A model generated the notes under the pieces. It saw only the letters and a program-made list of their open reading frames with translations. It was not told the DNA's origin and did no database searches. Below are positions 43,085 through 54,634 of a stretch of DNA of 64,000 nucleotides, piece by piece (position 1 is the first letter of the stretch; the number at the start of each line of letters is the position of its first letter). The translations under genes were made by a program, and so were the position numbers. Source of the DNA: Nemania diffusa (taxonomy: Eukaryota > Ascomycota > Sordariomycetes > Xylariales > Xylariaceae); contig JBBPUQ010000005.1 in assembly GCA_038501195.1 (NCBI GenBank), positions 2,542,001 to 2,606,000 of the forward strand, read 5' to 3'.

Positions 43085-44975
43085 ATGGGATGACGGCAGC
43101 GATTCATGAAAACGCTACATGAAGGTGTACGGTACCTATGCCCTTCAAGTTTCTCCTCGCGCAGCCTATTCTTCTTACCAAATCTATCAATCCGGTCGAG
43201 GTCTGTTTTCTCAAAAGCGACAAACGACTTGGAGTGTTCCTTAGTCAGCTGAATAACCATCAAATGTTGCGCAAACTCGACTAAGCTGATTGTCCTCTGC
43301 CAAAAGTCGAGGGCGCCGGCTAGAACCTATGATACTTATAAATACCTAGTTAGGCTATTCTTCCCAGATTAGTCGCGTTGTCTATCACGCATACATATGC
43401 GCAGTATACGATAAGTACTAGGTAGGTAGGTATATCGTAATAAGTATGTGTAGATAAGCTTGGGTGTTGTTGAATGCTGGAACCGTCCCTGTCTAAATGC
43501 TTACCTGCCCACGTGCGATGGTGTGCATATCCCCTTCTTACGCGCACCCAGCTTCCCAGCCGGATGGGCCGCTCTATATACCTATCTAGGTACCTATCTA
43601 TGTAGCTACCTATACCTACTATGTAAGGTTTTAAGCTTATTATCCCGTGGGCCTACTACAGTACGTAGAGTGTGTAGTACACACCTAAATGCCTGCCTAT
43701 AAGTAGGTAGATACCTGCAGTACCTACCTAAGGTACATATATGCACTCAATGCCATACGGATAGGTACCCCGGAGGTAGGTAATTGATAGAAAGGAAAGG
43801 GCAATCTAAAAACGCCTCCCTGGCGAGAAAGAATAACGATCATCCAGTCCCATTTCTAATTGGCGAACTGGTTCTGTTGGTTGCATATTCTTCTAGGCGT
43901 CTTACTCATGCATTCTACACTAGCCTTACCCGCATGTCCTGACTCCATAAAGTGCACTAGAGTGCTCCTGCGCGCGATTATCAAGTAGTTTAAATCGCGT
44001 TAGACATGTACGTGGATCTCTTAGGCACGTGTCTAGGGAGTTACTAGATAGTAAAGGGTTAACACACCGGGGAAGAGCATGGCTACTGATGATTACTCCT
44101 CCGGGCTGACAATACCCGAGGTAGTAGACTTGTTTATTTATGCGAATTGAGTGATGCATTTCAGAGCTTCACAAAGAATACGTGTAGACGAAACGTACTC
44201 GCTATTATCAAGATACCGATGATCTGATTGGTTGTTCTTTCTGTATCTACTTCTTCTAGGTCGCAGATCTCTCCATCTAGATGCGATGTCATAGAAATGA
44301 TGACCCGCGAGGATGCAGCTCCCACGTGGCTGTGTAGCATGGTGCAAGACCGTACTTGTCTACCTGGTTTTATGTAGGCTATCTACAAGTACCATATTAT
44401 AGACTTCCTTCTAGAGACGCCAAGGGTATGAATACACCAGGTATGCTAAGAACCCCTATCATGATTTATCCTGCTAGTACGTATTTAACTATGCGGACGA
44501 AAGGTAGGGGCTCAGCTCATGCACCTTGCGGCATAGGCATGCGTACCTAAGACCAAGATAGGTAGTCTATGCGAAGAGCAATACCTACACATATGCAGAT
44601 AGTGTCTATACCTGGACAACCTGCAAGCCATACACTACCCGAACAAGGCAATGCCCATAGAACATGATCGTAATTAGAAAGTTCCTTAACCCCGTACGCC
44701 GGGTATGTACTGTATGTACACTACCATGGGCATGCGGCATGTAGCGCAGCTGGAGTTCTAGCAGGGATTCTCCTTGGTATGAGTAAGAAGAGAGTGGACG
44801 CGCATGCAAGGGCCCTTAATGGTGTTGATCTGATCAACGGGGGGGGGTTATAAAGTGACCAGCTTGCCCAGCCATTGCGGGTGATCTTTCTCTGTCTTCA
44901 AGGATTGCCTGCTGTCGCTCTTTGTTGTATCCACCAAGCGCCTTCTTCCACTCCCTTAGAAGGCACAAGATTTCG

Positions 44976-47503
44976 ATGTTGAGGGCGACAACTTGGGCGA
45001 TAGCCCTGCTGGCCGGCTCTACCTCAGCCCTCGGTGACCCGTTCCGGCTTCTGGGATCATCCTTTGCTATCCCCGGCGACAATGCGACCTACGATTACAT
45101 TATCGTTGGAGGTGGTACTGCGGGTCTTACAGTTGCTGCACGATTAGTCGAGCAACATGCCGGCACCGTTGCTATCGTCGAGGCCGGGACGTTCTATGAG
45201 CTGAGCAACGGCAACAATAGTATGCTTCCTGGCGGCGATGGGGCTTTTACTGGCAAGGGTGTCAAAGACTGGCAGCCCTTGATAGACTGGGGATACGTAA
45301 CAACACCACAAGCTGTTAGTCAACTTGGTTGGGGATACGCTTCTCGGCTGGGGTATTAATCAAGGAAATAGGGTGCCAATAACTTGACGCTTCATTATGC
45401 GGCGGGCAAGACGTTTGGAGGAGGCTCGGCCAGAAATTTTAGTAAGTAGTAGCTCGATCTCATTTCCTTCTCGTTTTGGAGGTCGCCCATTAAGCCTTCC
45501 TTTTTGCGCTAAAACCGTGTCCTTGGGAAGCTGCTCACAGCTCCGGAACGTTTACAGACCACGCTCTAAATAGTGGTGACTGATGAGTGCTATAGTGGTA
45601 TACCAACGTGGGACAGAGGGCTCGTACCAGAATTGGGCCGACGATGTTGGCGACGATAGCTAGTACGCATTCCGGACTCGTTTGTTTGCTGTTTCAGCAA
45701 AGCCTCTCTCTTCTCCATAAGAACGCGTTAAACCGTTAATAGAAGCGAGAGCTCCTAACAGCTGGATTTTTATAGTACCTGGTCCAAATTCCTCCCGTGG
45801 TTCCAAAAGAGTGTACATTTCGTGCCTCCTAATAGTAAGTACCTCCGGGGCTCTTTTTTCATTTTGTCTTTTCAAGAGTACGAAGGCCTCGGTTTGGGCT
45901 AGACATATACCATGCCTCGCAAACTCCTTGTGCTTGTAGACCACTTACACACCAGGCCTAATATGCCGATTACTGACCCGGAATGTCGTAGTGGACGCAA
46001 GGCCCTCGAATTCGACACCCGTCTACGACGAGGGCGTCGTGGGCCAGAGTGGCCCGGTCTCAGCAGCTTATCCAAACTGGCCACAGGCGATCGCCACGTG
46101 GGTGGTGGAAGGTCTCAAGGCTATTGGACTTCCTGTCATCCCTGGCTTTAATAGTGGCAAGCTGATTGGTCAGGCGTACGCCACATTCTCGATCGATGGC
46201 GAAACGATGTTGCGAAGTTCGTCGTCAACAGCGTTTCTCCAACCGAGCCTCGGAAACACCAACCTTTACCTATATCACCTGACCTTGGCGAAGAAAATCC
46301 TCTTCGATGACGACAAGAGGGCCATCGGTGTGGTCGTTAACACGATGGGTGCCCAGTATACGCTGAAGGCCAATAAGGAAGTCATCGTATCTGCGGGAGT
46401 CTTTGGTTCACCGCAGTTGCTGATGGTTTCGGGCGTTGGGCCTGCCGAGACTCTACAGAAGCTGGATATTCCCGTGGTGGCCGACCGACCCGGTGTGGGA
46501 CAGAACATGCAAGACCATATCTACTACGGTATCACGTACCGTATCAACGCCATTACTTTCTCGTCACTCATCAACCCAGAGTTTGCTGCCGAGCAGAAGG
46601 CGCTTTTCCAGGCTAATGCTACTGGCATCTACACGAACCCCACGGCCGACGTGATTGGATGGGAGAAGATTCCCGCTCATCTCCGGGCAGGGTGGTCTAA
46701 CGAGACCCTCTCTGCGCTCGCCGAGTTGCCTGAGGATTGGCCTGAGGCGGAGTACATCTCGCTCGGATCGTGGCTGGGCGAGGACTTTGACTCGCGCTTT
46801 GCCGACCCAGCTGATGGCTAGTAAGTCATGTATTTCCCGTGGTGTCATGCCCGTTGCCCCTACACGCCCCCGAACCCGTCAAAGAATATGTCAAACCTCT
46901 ACTATAAGCGGCAATTCCTAACGGGCGACTGCTTATAGCAACTATGGAACGCTCGTGTGCGCGGTCATTTCTCCACTCTCGCGCGGTACTGTATCCATCT
47001 CATCAGCCGACACGGCGGTACAGCCTATCATCGACCCGAACTCGCTGACTCATCCGGCTGACGTTGCTGTGGCCGTGGCGGCGTTCAAGCGTGCGCGTGA
47101 GTTCTGGGCTACGGATGTGATGAAGAAGCTCGCAATCGGTGACGAGTACTATCCGGGGCCTGACGTGGCTACCGACGAAGAGATTCTGGCTTCGATTCGC
47201 CGAAGTTACAATGCCATCTACCACGCGTCGTGCACCAACAAGATGGGCAAGGAGGACGATCCGACAGCCGTCGTCGACCCGCAGGCGCGAGTGTACGGGG
47301 TGCAAGGCCTGCGTGTTGTCGATGCCTCGTCTTTCCCCTTCCTGCCCCCCGGACATCCCCAGTCCACTGTGTATGCTCTGGCCGAGAAGATCGCCTGTGA
47401 TGTCGCGGGCAATTGCGCTCAGCCACCGCCGTACCCTACGAACTCTACGAACTCGACGTATCCCACGTATCCGGGGAAGTGCAAGAGCAAGAGGCGGCTT
47501 TAA
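44976..47503 (+). CDS. Secreted GMC-family FAD oxidoreductase
   Basis: Six exons (44976-45314, 45372-45441, 45596-45662, 45776-45834, 45992-46820, 46939-47503) give about 642 residues, typical for fungal GMC enzymes. An in-frame TTG lies upstream; ATG 44976 starts a clear signal peptide (MLRATTWAIALLAGSTSALG). The FAD motif is YDYIIVGGGTAGL, followed by GKTFGGGSARNF, MVYQRGTEGSY and FLPWFQKSVHFVPPN across the three mini-exons. The C-terminal catalytic region has IYHASCTNKMG and RVVDASSFPFLPPGHPQSTVYALAEKIA, holding the conserved His pair. GMC enzymes oxidise alcohols or sugars outside the cell, often making H2O2; this one resembles the aryl-alcohol/glucose oxidase and dehydrogenase group, substrate unassigned. 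Apparent stops after exons 1 and 3 lie at or inside the adjoining introns, so the gene appears intact. Confidence 0.9.
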
Positions 47504-48214
47504 CCGAACACCCGGCCAAAGGACATGATCGACGGATGCTTCCCGGTATCCGGTATTCCATATTTGGATCGACGTGACATGTTAAACCATGGCTAGAACT
47601 GATCCTAGGGATGTCGATGGTTTCATGGAGCTTGAAGGGCTGGTTATCTAGTGTGCCTACGGCCTCTCATAGACAGATGAGTAATATGAGAAGAAGGGAG
47701 TGATTCAATCTTGTTTTCAACTCTCTGCGCCGACAATTCTCAACGAGTATTAAGTCCCTTCCTTGAGCTGGCTTAGTATTAAGACCTACATAACTAGTAT
47801 GCCTAGAAGGAGTTGTAGATGAGTATGTAGGTATTATGTATATAAGGTATGTGTAATGAAAACTTGCATTGAATGCTTGTTGCATCTTACCTTAGGTAGG
47901 TAGGTACCTCCTACTCTACATAAACCAGGTACCTAAGGTAGGTGTACATAAGATCACTATTGGACCACCCAACCCAGGTACAGAATACAGGGTGGCTATA
48001 GGTACCCACTAAAATCTCATCGCCCAGGGTACCTGCAGACCTACATACATTACGTAGTCCTCTGACGTCTGACCACTTAAAGCCACGATCCAATTCATAA
48101 TTTCGACATCTCGTTGTCGAGGTCATCGTATCGCCTGTTTCGTTGAGTACGTGCTTTCTACTAACAGTCTGACTAGCGGTTTATTTTGTCTGAATTACGG
48201 CCTCACTACCTAAG
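47504..48214. other. Intergenic region with TAGG/ACCT repeats
   Basis: 711 bases between the GMC gene and RFT1. Repeat units cluster at 47891-47942, including a TACCTAAGGTAGGT palindrome. No gene was found. Confidence 0.6.
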
Positions 48215-50104
48215 ATGGCCGGTCTTGCTCGTGGCGATGGGAGCATCTCCCCAACGCTAGTCGACACACGGGAGAAGGCCACGGAGAAGGCCACGGAGAA
48301 GACTGGTTCGGCAATCCGCGGCGCATCGATGCTCATTATCCTCCAGATCGCGTCCCGCGCCATCACCTTCGTCGCCAACCAACTGTTGCTGCGTTTTCTA
48401 ACTGCCCAGTTGCTAGGAGTTTCTGCGCAACTCGAGGTCTACTACCTCTCCGTGCTATTCTTCGCGCGCGAGAGCTTGCGTGTTGCCGTTCAGCGGCAAG
48501 CTACTAGCGGCGGCGATACGGCCAGCAACGGGTCCAAGAGTCGAGGGGAGGGACCGCGGAACCAAGCTGCCAATGCAACGGACAGCCAATCTGTTGTTAA
48601 TATCGCCCACCTGTCGCTTGGCCTGGGCCTAGCGTCATCACTAGGCCTGGGCTGGGCCTATCTGCGATATGTTGATGTTGCTACAGCGTCGACACCATAT
48701 CTAGGCACAGCTCTACGTATTTATGGCGTGGCCTCCTTAGTTGAGCTTTTGTCCGAGCCGGCCTTTGTTGTGCTACAACACCGACTACGATTTGGCCCCC
48801 GGGCTGCAGCCGAGTCCATCGCCACATTTTTGCGCTGCCTCGTTACACTGGGTGCGGCAAACTGGGGGTGGAAGCAGAGCTTAGACTTGGGTGTACTGCC
48901 CTTTGCCCTCGGCCAACTTGCCTATGGTATAGGATTGCTAGCCGTCTATGCATGGTATGGGTACGGGCTGTCAAAGTCGGAAGGATTCTCTCTCTTTCCA
49001 CGACGTGTAGGCCAGGGCACAGCATCAACGCCGGCGGAGAGGCGGCCGACAGCGGAAGAGGGCTACGCACTCGGCTATTTCTTCACGCCTACCCTTCAAT
49101 TAGCCTCTAGCCTCATGTCTCAGTCGCTAGTCAAACATGTTTTGACGCAGGGTGATACTTTCCTCGTCTCTATTCTCTCCGACCCACGGTCTCAAGGCGT
49201 TTATGCCCTCGCCAATAACTACGGTAGTCTTCTAGCCCGCCTTGTTTTCCAGCCTATTGAGGAGAGCAGCCGAAACTACTTTAGCAAGCTTCTCTCATCT
49301 TCGCCCACGCCAGCTGCCGGCGAAGAGATAGAAGATAAGACCACAGCCAAGATACAGGTCCACAGAGCACGAACGGATCTTCAAGCACTGCTCAGATTCT
49401 ATGTCCTCCTTGGCGTGGTTGTCGTCAGCATTGGTCCGTACGGCGCGCCTCTTCTCGTGCAGGTCATTGCAGGGCCACGATGGGCTAGTAGCGGCGCTGG
49501 TGGTGCGCTTGCGAGGTACTGCTTATACATCCCACTACTTGCGCTGAACGGGGTTGCCGAGGCCTTTGTCTCATCTGTTGCCACGAAATCCGAAGTTCAT
49601 CGCCAGAGTCTGTGGATGGGCGTCTTCAGCTTTGCGTTCGCCATTGCCGGTTTTGTTTCGCTCCGCGTACTTGACCTGGGCGCGGTTGGTCTAGTGTACG
49701 CAAACGCGATCAATATGCTGTGCCGTATCATATGGAGCGCCGCTTTCATATCCTATTATTTTCGGCGCAATGATGTCGAATTTCAATGGGTTGGACTTGT
49801 ACCCAACGGGACAGCTCTCTACGTTATGGCCACTGCTACACTCTGGGGTGCGTTGTCGAGAGCTGGCATTTCTGTAGGCAATGTCTCCTCACATGTCTTC
49901 AAAGACCTGGTGGTGGTGGGAGCTATCGCAGTGCTCTATGTCAGTCTCATGTAAGTTGTGGCTCTTGATGACACCCTTTCGCATTTTATCCTATACTCTA
50001 TCTTCTACAGAATCTACTGCTAATCGCTAAGTAGTGCATACGCCGAGCGTCGCTATCTTATCAGCTGCTATCACTCTATACGTGGCCGTCGTGGAGCATC
50101 ATGA
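48215..50104 (+). CDS. RFT1: RFT1, dolichol-oligosaccharide (Man5GlcNAc2-PP-dolichol) translocation protein
   Basis: Two exons (48215-49950, 50035-50104) give about 601 residues. Donor GTAAGT and acceptor AGTAG extend the protein to the family-type end SLIAYAERRYLISCY. After an N-terminal EKATEKATEK repeat comes the signature region GASMLIILQIASRAITFVANQLLLRFL and QLEVYYLSVLFFARESLRVAVQR. Multiple membrane helices continue to the C-terminus, with YALANNYGSLLARLVFQPIEESSRNYF conserved in the middle. RFT1 acts in the ER membrane in N-glycan precursor assembly; whether it is the flippase itself is debated. The stop codon lies only 83 bases from that of DBP3, so the two genes are tail-to-tail with overlapping 3' UTRs likely. 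Confidence 0.96.
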
Positions 50105-50187
50105 ACCTCGTACCGTGATCTATATAATGAATAACATCCGATTGTGCCCCCGCATATAATCGCAACTCCCCTACCTGTGACTAGATT

Positions 50188-52099
50188 TCAGTCATCAAAT
50201 GTTATCTTGGTGCCCTTCTGCGACATATCGACATCCTTGAAAAAGGCGCCATACGTGCTGTGGGCCTTTTTCTTGACTGTGCCGCCAAACTTGAGTAGGT
50301 CTTCCGGTATGGGCTGACCTGCTGCTTTAAGGATGTTGACTAACCTGCGTAAGGAAGTTAATTATCGGCAGCGTAGACGAAGAGGTATATGTCTGAACTT
50401 ACTCCCCAGAGTGTGCCTTGTCATGTTCTGTGAAGAACGTTATGGCTTGACCCGTCTTGCCGGCTCGTCCCGTGCGACCAATGCGATGCACATAGTCTTC
50501 AATGGTAAGTGGGAACTAGAACATAGTGTGTGAGATCGACGCGCTGGGCAAATGCAATGATGAGAGGAAAATGAACAAATCAGAACCGGCTAAGCTTACC
50601 GTAACGTTTATCACGAGTTTCACTTCTGGAATATCTAGACCCCGAGCAGCCACGTCTGTGGCTACCAGGACGGGTGTCTGACCCGATTTGAACGCCTCGA
50701 GGCTTCGTGTCCGCTGCTCCTGTCTCAAGTCGCCATGAATACCGACTACCTTAATACCACGCTGTTGCAGAAAGCTCTCGACGCGTGTGGCCTCTTTCTT
50801 GTACAGGCAGAATACCAAGACTCTCTCGTTCTTGGGCTGCGCCTTGAGAAGTTGCAGAAGTCGCCCCTCTTTGGCCCGCTGATCTACGACCTCAACACGC
50901 TGTTCAATTCGCGTGTTCGCTTGAAGATCGCCGCTCTCATTACCACCAATCTGAATTCGGACGGGCGAAACCATAAATGATAAAGCTAGTGCCTGTACAC
51001 TTTGTGGCCACGTGGCCGTGAACATGAGTGTCTGGCGTTCCTCCTTCTTAGGTGTGCATCCGATGATTCTCTTAATGTCGTCTTCGAATCCCTTATCAAG
51101 CATCCGATCTGCCTCGTCAAGTACCGCGAATTTGGCATTGTCTAGCTTGACGGCACCCTCTTCTAGGAAATCCTTCAGTCGACCGGGGGTAGCGACGATA
51201 ATGTCGGCCTTTCGGAGGAGATGTCTTTGGTCATCCTTAGACGCACCGCCATACACACAGACCGTCTTCAACCCGACACGATCAGCAAGTTTAGAGAGCT
51301 CCTCATTTGTCTGCATGGCAAGTTCTCTCGTCGGCGATACCACGACGGCACGTATCCTACCACCACTTTTACTGTTGGGCATGCTGAGTACAGCGCTGAC
51401 AAGAGGGAGACCGAACGCGATTGTCTTGCCCGAGCCCGTCTCTGCGACGCCAACAATATCTCGGCCCGACAACCCGAATGGCCATGACGCAGCTTGTATG
51501 GGTGTTGGGGCCTTGAATGCGGCGAAGGGGTTCTTTGCAGTTAGTGGAGAGGGCGGCAGTTGTGAGAATTGCATGATGGGTTGAAGGATCTTGTCGGAGA
51601 GGGGGTCAAAGACGGTGATCTGGTGGGTGTTTAGGAAGGTGGTGATCTCCGACTGCAACACCGAGGCAAACGCCACAGTGCCGTTTATGCCGTCCGAGGT
51701 AGTAGAGTCGCCATGTCTGTTGGCTACTCCATTCGTTTCCGCGCCTACGTCTTGTCCTTTCGTCTGGCGTGTTTTCTTGTCCTTCTTCTCCCTTTTCCCC
51801 TCCTTGTCTTTCTTCTCTTCGGCTAGTCCTACGCTCTCGCCGTCTTCGTCACTGCTCTTCCTCTTCCTCTCCTTCTTATCTTTCTTATCTTTTTTCTCCT
51901 TCTTGCTCTTCTTCACCTTTACCTCGCCCTCAGCTGGTGAGGCTATCGCATCCTTATCTTCGCCTAAGATTGGTGTTGAGACGACTGAGTCTTCGTTTCG
52001 CACTTTCGCATTGCGATCCTTCTCTTTCTTGTCCTTCTTGGACTTCTTCCTAGGGAGAGCGACCTCTACATCGACATCTTGAAGCGCGTGTTTCGACAT
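50188..52099 (-). CDS. DBP3: DBP3, DEAD-box ATP-dependent RNA helicase of ribosome biogenesis
   Basis: Three exons (50600-52099, 50403-50515, 50188-50344) give about 589 residues. The start [13 protein letters not shown] is preferred over an in-frame ATG 53 codons upstream. The N-terminal 120 residues are Lys/Glu-rich ([14 protein letters not shown]), typical of nucleolar Dbp3. Helicase motifs in order: [13 protein letters not shown] Q motif (FKAPTPIQ), [22 protein letters not shown], the SAT-position motif [20 protein letters not shown] and, after splicing, [15 protein letters not shown]. The last exon ends in [19 protein letters not shown]. Dbp3 works in 35S pre-rRNA processing for the 60S subunit. 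Reading through the first intron would remove the essential HRIGRTGR motif, so the splice is required. Confidence 0.96.
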
Positions 52100-52786
52100 A
52101 TCTGTAGTGCAAGCCGGATAATTAACTGCACAACGGAGGTGAGCGTAACCTTGTATAATACACTTGCATAGAATCGCGAGCAGAATGGACAAGCAAAATA
52201 TAGGTTGGAAAATTAAGATGGGACGACTCGCGATAAGATAAGAACTGTCCCCACCCAAATGTGGCTTCCACCACCAGAGTCTTTTGCCGTGTGGCTGATC
52301 TCCCTACTGCGTATTTAATTATGCACTGTTAGGTACCCAGCACTTAACCAACTGGCATTTGTCGTTGCGTAGTTGACTGGTTAACTTTGTCTAGCTACCT
52401 GATGCCAAGAGGCTTCTGATAGGTATCCGCAAAGTCTAGTAAAACGCAGTAGAGGTTTTGAATACGATCCATTAAAATGATGTTACAATTTAGCAAGAAC
52501 GATGCATTTGCATGCCTCGAGTGCTCTGACTGTGACACAAAGCTTGTATCATTTTCTGCAATCCTAATCTCAATGTACTCCCGACGCTCCAACTCCGAAT
52601 AGATTGGCGAGTGTGTGTGTGTATGTGTATTCACGCGGAAATATAGGCAACACTTTGAAGGTTGCACATTGTCCCGTCCCTGCCCTTATCGACGTTCAAC
52701 TGAGCTTTTAGTTCCCGTTCTGTAGGACCTATCAAATACAAAACGCAATTCAGCAGGTAACCTGGTTCTGATTCTGGTCTAAAGAT
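52100..52786. other. Intergenic region upstream of DBP3
   Basis: 687 bases between the DBP3 start and the ISU1 stop. A short GT microsatellite lies near 52610-52630. No gene was found. Confidence 0.6.
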
Positions 52787-53410
52787 TCAGACAGCGGCTG
52801 AAGCGGCCTCGCTAGTCCCAGAGAGCTTGGCACCAGTACCCGCTAGGCTTGTTGGACGGGCATGCGGGTTTTTAGTGTAGTAGTTAGAAATGGCGGATTT
52901 GATGGCATCCTCGGCCAACATAGAGCAATGATCTGCGGCAAAAGTTAGTAGGCGGTATCTATGTACAGTGGTGCAGGGTGTAGAAGGCTCACGCTTGACA
53001 GGTGGGAGGCACAACTCCTTGGCGATCTCGGTGTTCTTGATCCTACTAGCCTCCTCCAAAGTCATGCCACGAACCAGCTCGGTCAGGTAACTGGAACTCG
53101 CAATGGCGCTGCCACAGCCGAAGGTCTTGAACTTGACATCGGAGATACGGTTATCGCTAGGGTCGACGCGAATTTGGAGCTTCATGACATCGCCACAGGC
53201 GGGTGCACCGACTAAACCCGTACCGACATCGACGTCATTCTTTTGCATGGACCCGACATTTCGCGGCCGGTTGTAATGATCTAAGACTTTCTCGTGATAG
53301 GACCGGCGCGTGACGTTGGCGACTGGGCTGAGAGTCTGGCGGATGGTGATGCGGCGGGACGATGTCGCCACAGCCCGGCGCGCGGTGTTAGCGAGCGTCC
53401 TGGACAGCAT
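52787..53410 (-). CDS. ISU1: ISU1-type mitochondrial iron-sulfur cluster scaffold
   Basis: Two exons (52993-53410, 52787-52932) give about 187 residues. The 60-base intron (GTGAGC/GCAG) happens to be open, so an unspliced 207-residue frame also exists but would carry a foreign insert. The Arg/Ser/Thr-rich N-terminus (MLSRTLANTARRAV, to about 35) is a mitochondrial presequence. Cluster ligands are visible: GAPACGDVMKLQI, FKTFGCGSAIASSS and, after splicing, HCSMLAEDAI. The ISC co-chaperone site LPPVK is intact. The codon spanning the intron gives His where the family usually has Leu (K-L-H-C-S reads K-H-H-C-S). The protein is the assembly platform for [2Fe-2S] clusters in the matrix. It is divergent from UBP14. 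Confidence 0.95.
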   Translation of the reverse strand: MLSRTLANTARRAVATSSRRITIRQTLSPVANVTRRSYHEKVLDHYNRPRNVGSMQKNDVDVGTGLVGAPACGDVMKLQIRVDPSDNRISDVKFKTFGCGSAIASSSYLTELVRGMTLEEASRIKNTEIAKELCLPPVKREPSTPCTTVHRYRLLTFAADHCSMLAEDAIKSAISNYYTKNPHARPTSLAGTGAKLSGTSEAASAAV

Positions 53411-54634
53411 TGTGTTGTTGTTAAATGATCAGGTTGCTGGCTCTTTCAACGAGTACTCGTGGTGAGGGTCCTGGTTCCCGTGTGACCTACCCTACTCGGT
53501 CAGAGATAATGTTCAATATATCGCTCGTGGTTGAGAAAGTCGCAAAGGTAGCGTAGGTTGTATAGGGTCTTGGGTGATGCGGGTATCGATTGTGATGTGT
53601 TTGACGAGGTTTGCACCAGACTACGGATGAGGACGAGGGCGAGGGCGAGGGCGATAAGGATAATGGGGAGAAATAATATACTAACAACCTACCTAGTAGA
53701 AAGTCTAAGTACTCCAGAGGCTTTGTATTCGTTCGGCCGGCGATCTCGGTCGCAAATGATGAAGTTGCCCCCTATGTGGCGAATCAGAAAGCTCCATGGA
53801 CCTACATAGGTATGATTTCATTAACACGGAAATGGTATCGCGCACTGTATTTTCTTATACCTATACGGCTCCTAGGTATTCGACGGGAGGTCAATTGCAC
53901 AGTACGTGGCTATGACTTCCTTGTCTTATCAGATCCGATCAAAGCTCATAAAATCTCGGATCCGAGGAAACCCCGAGCTAGTTCTCCGATATCTATGTAC
54001 GCAGTATTATACAATAGGTACAGGTATCCACCTACCTAGGTACCTACCTACCTCTCTGTAGGTAGGTAAGCACATATCAAATACAGTGTATTACACTGTG
54101 TGCTCAGAATCTGCGAGTGCGGGGTTAAAGTTAGTTGTACCTACATACATACATAATGTATGTATGTGTGCGTACATACTGTAGGTATATCTCTCGACGT
54201 GTCTAAGCTTGGGGCGGGGTGACTTGAAACTGAAGGTTCCTACCATGTAGGTATGTATGTACATCTATAGGTAGGTACTACTCTGTAGGTACTCTGTAGC
54301 TTCAGCTTGTCCTGCCTGATTGCATCACCTCTATCTACCTAGGTAAATAAAAGCGCGGAAAAGAGTACCTGAGGCTGTTCGACCCTCCCCGTTGGCTGCC
54401 TGCGCCTCAGGTCTTAACTTCCAAAAGTAAAAATATCCAGACCAAACAACAAGCAACCATTCTGTCCACTGCTTATTGTTGTAAACCTGGTACCTTGCGT
54501 CCATGCGTCCTTGCGTCCTTGCATCCTTGCATTCTCGCGTCCTCGCTCCTGCCCTGAACACTGAACAGTGAAAAAAAGGAATATCATTCCATCGCTACCG
54601 CGTCTGCTGCCACAGTCTGGTTCTGCTGTTTACC
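53411..54634. other. Divergent promoter region of ISU1 and UBP14, repeat-rich
   Basis: 1.22 kb. It contains an ACCT/TAGG block (54029-54069), a 12-base-arm palindrome (54143-54167) and a GAGGGC repeat near 53630-53655. The open frames show no protein resemblance. Confidence 0.65.
54143..54167. repeat. 12-base-arm perfect inverted repeat
   Basis: Arms ACATACATACAT (54143-54154) and ATGTATGTATGT (54156-54167) flank a single A. It is the same core palindrome as at 19222-19242. Confidence 0.95.

Larger units (their letters stand above)
39539..44975. other. 5.4-kb intergenic region rich in repeats and palindromes
   Basis: The largest gap in the window, upstream of both the hexose transporter and the GMC oxidoreductase. 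It contains a G-quadruplex motif (39617-39641), a TAGG repeat block (40721-40803), an A/T hairpin (41171-41214), a 24-base perfect palindrome (41436-41459), a pyrimidine-rich promoter-like stretch (about 41960-42070) and an 11-base tandem repeat (43052-43084). Open frames are short and unconvincing. No gene is supported. Confidence 0.6.

Noticed and set aside
43072..43263. 63-codon minus-strand frame with charged composition
   Set aside because: It begins in the 11-base tandem repeat, is short, and has no recognisable relatives.
45330..45991. GMC oxidoreductase as a pseudogene because of in-frame stops
   Set aside because: All stops lie within or at the edges of introns with good donor and acceptor sites; the joined exons read a normal GMC sequence.
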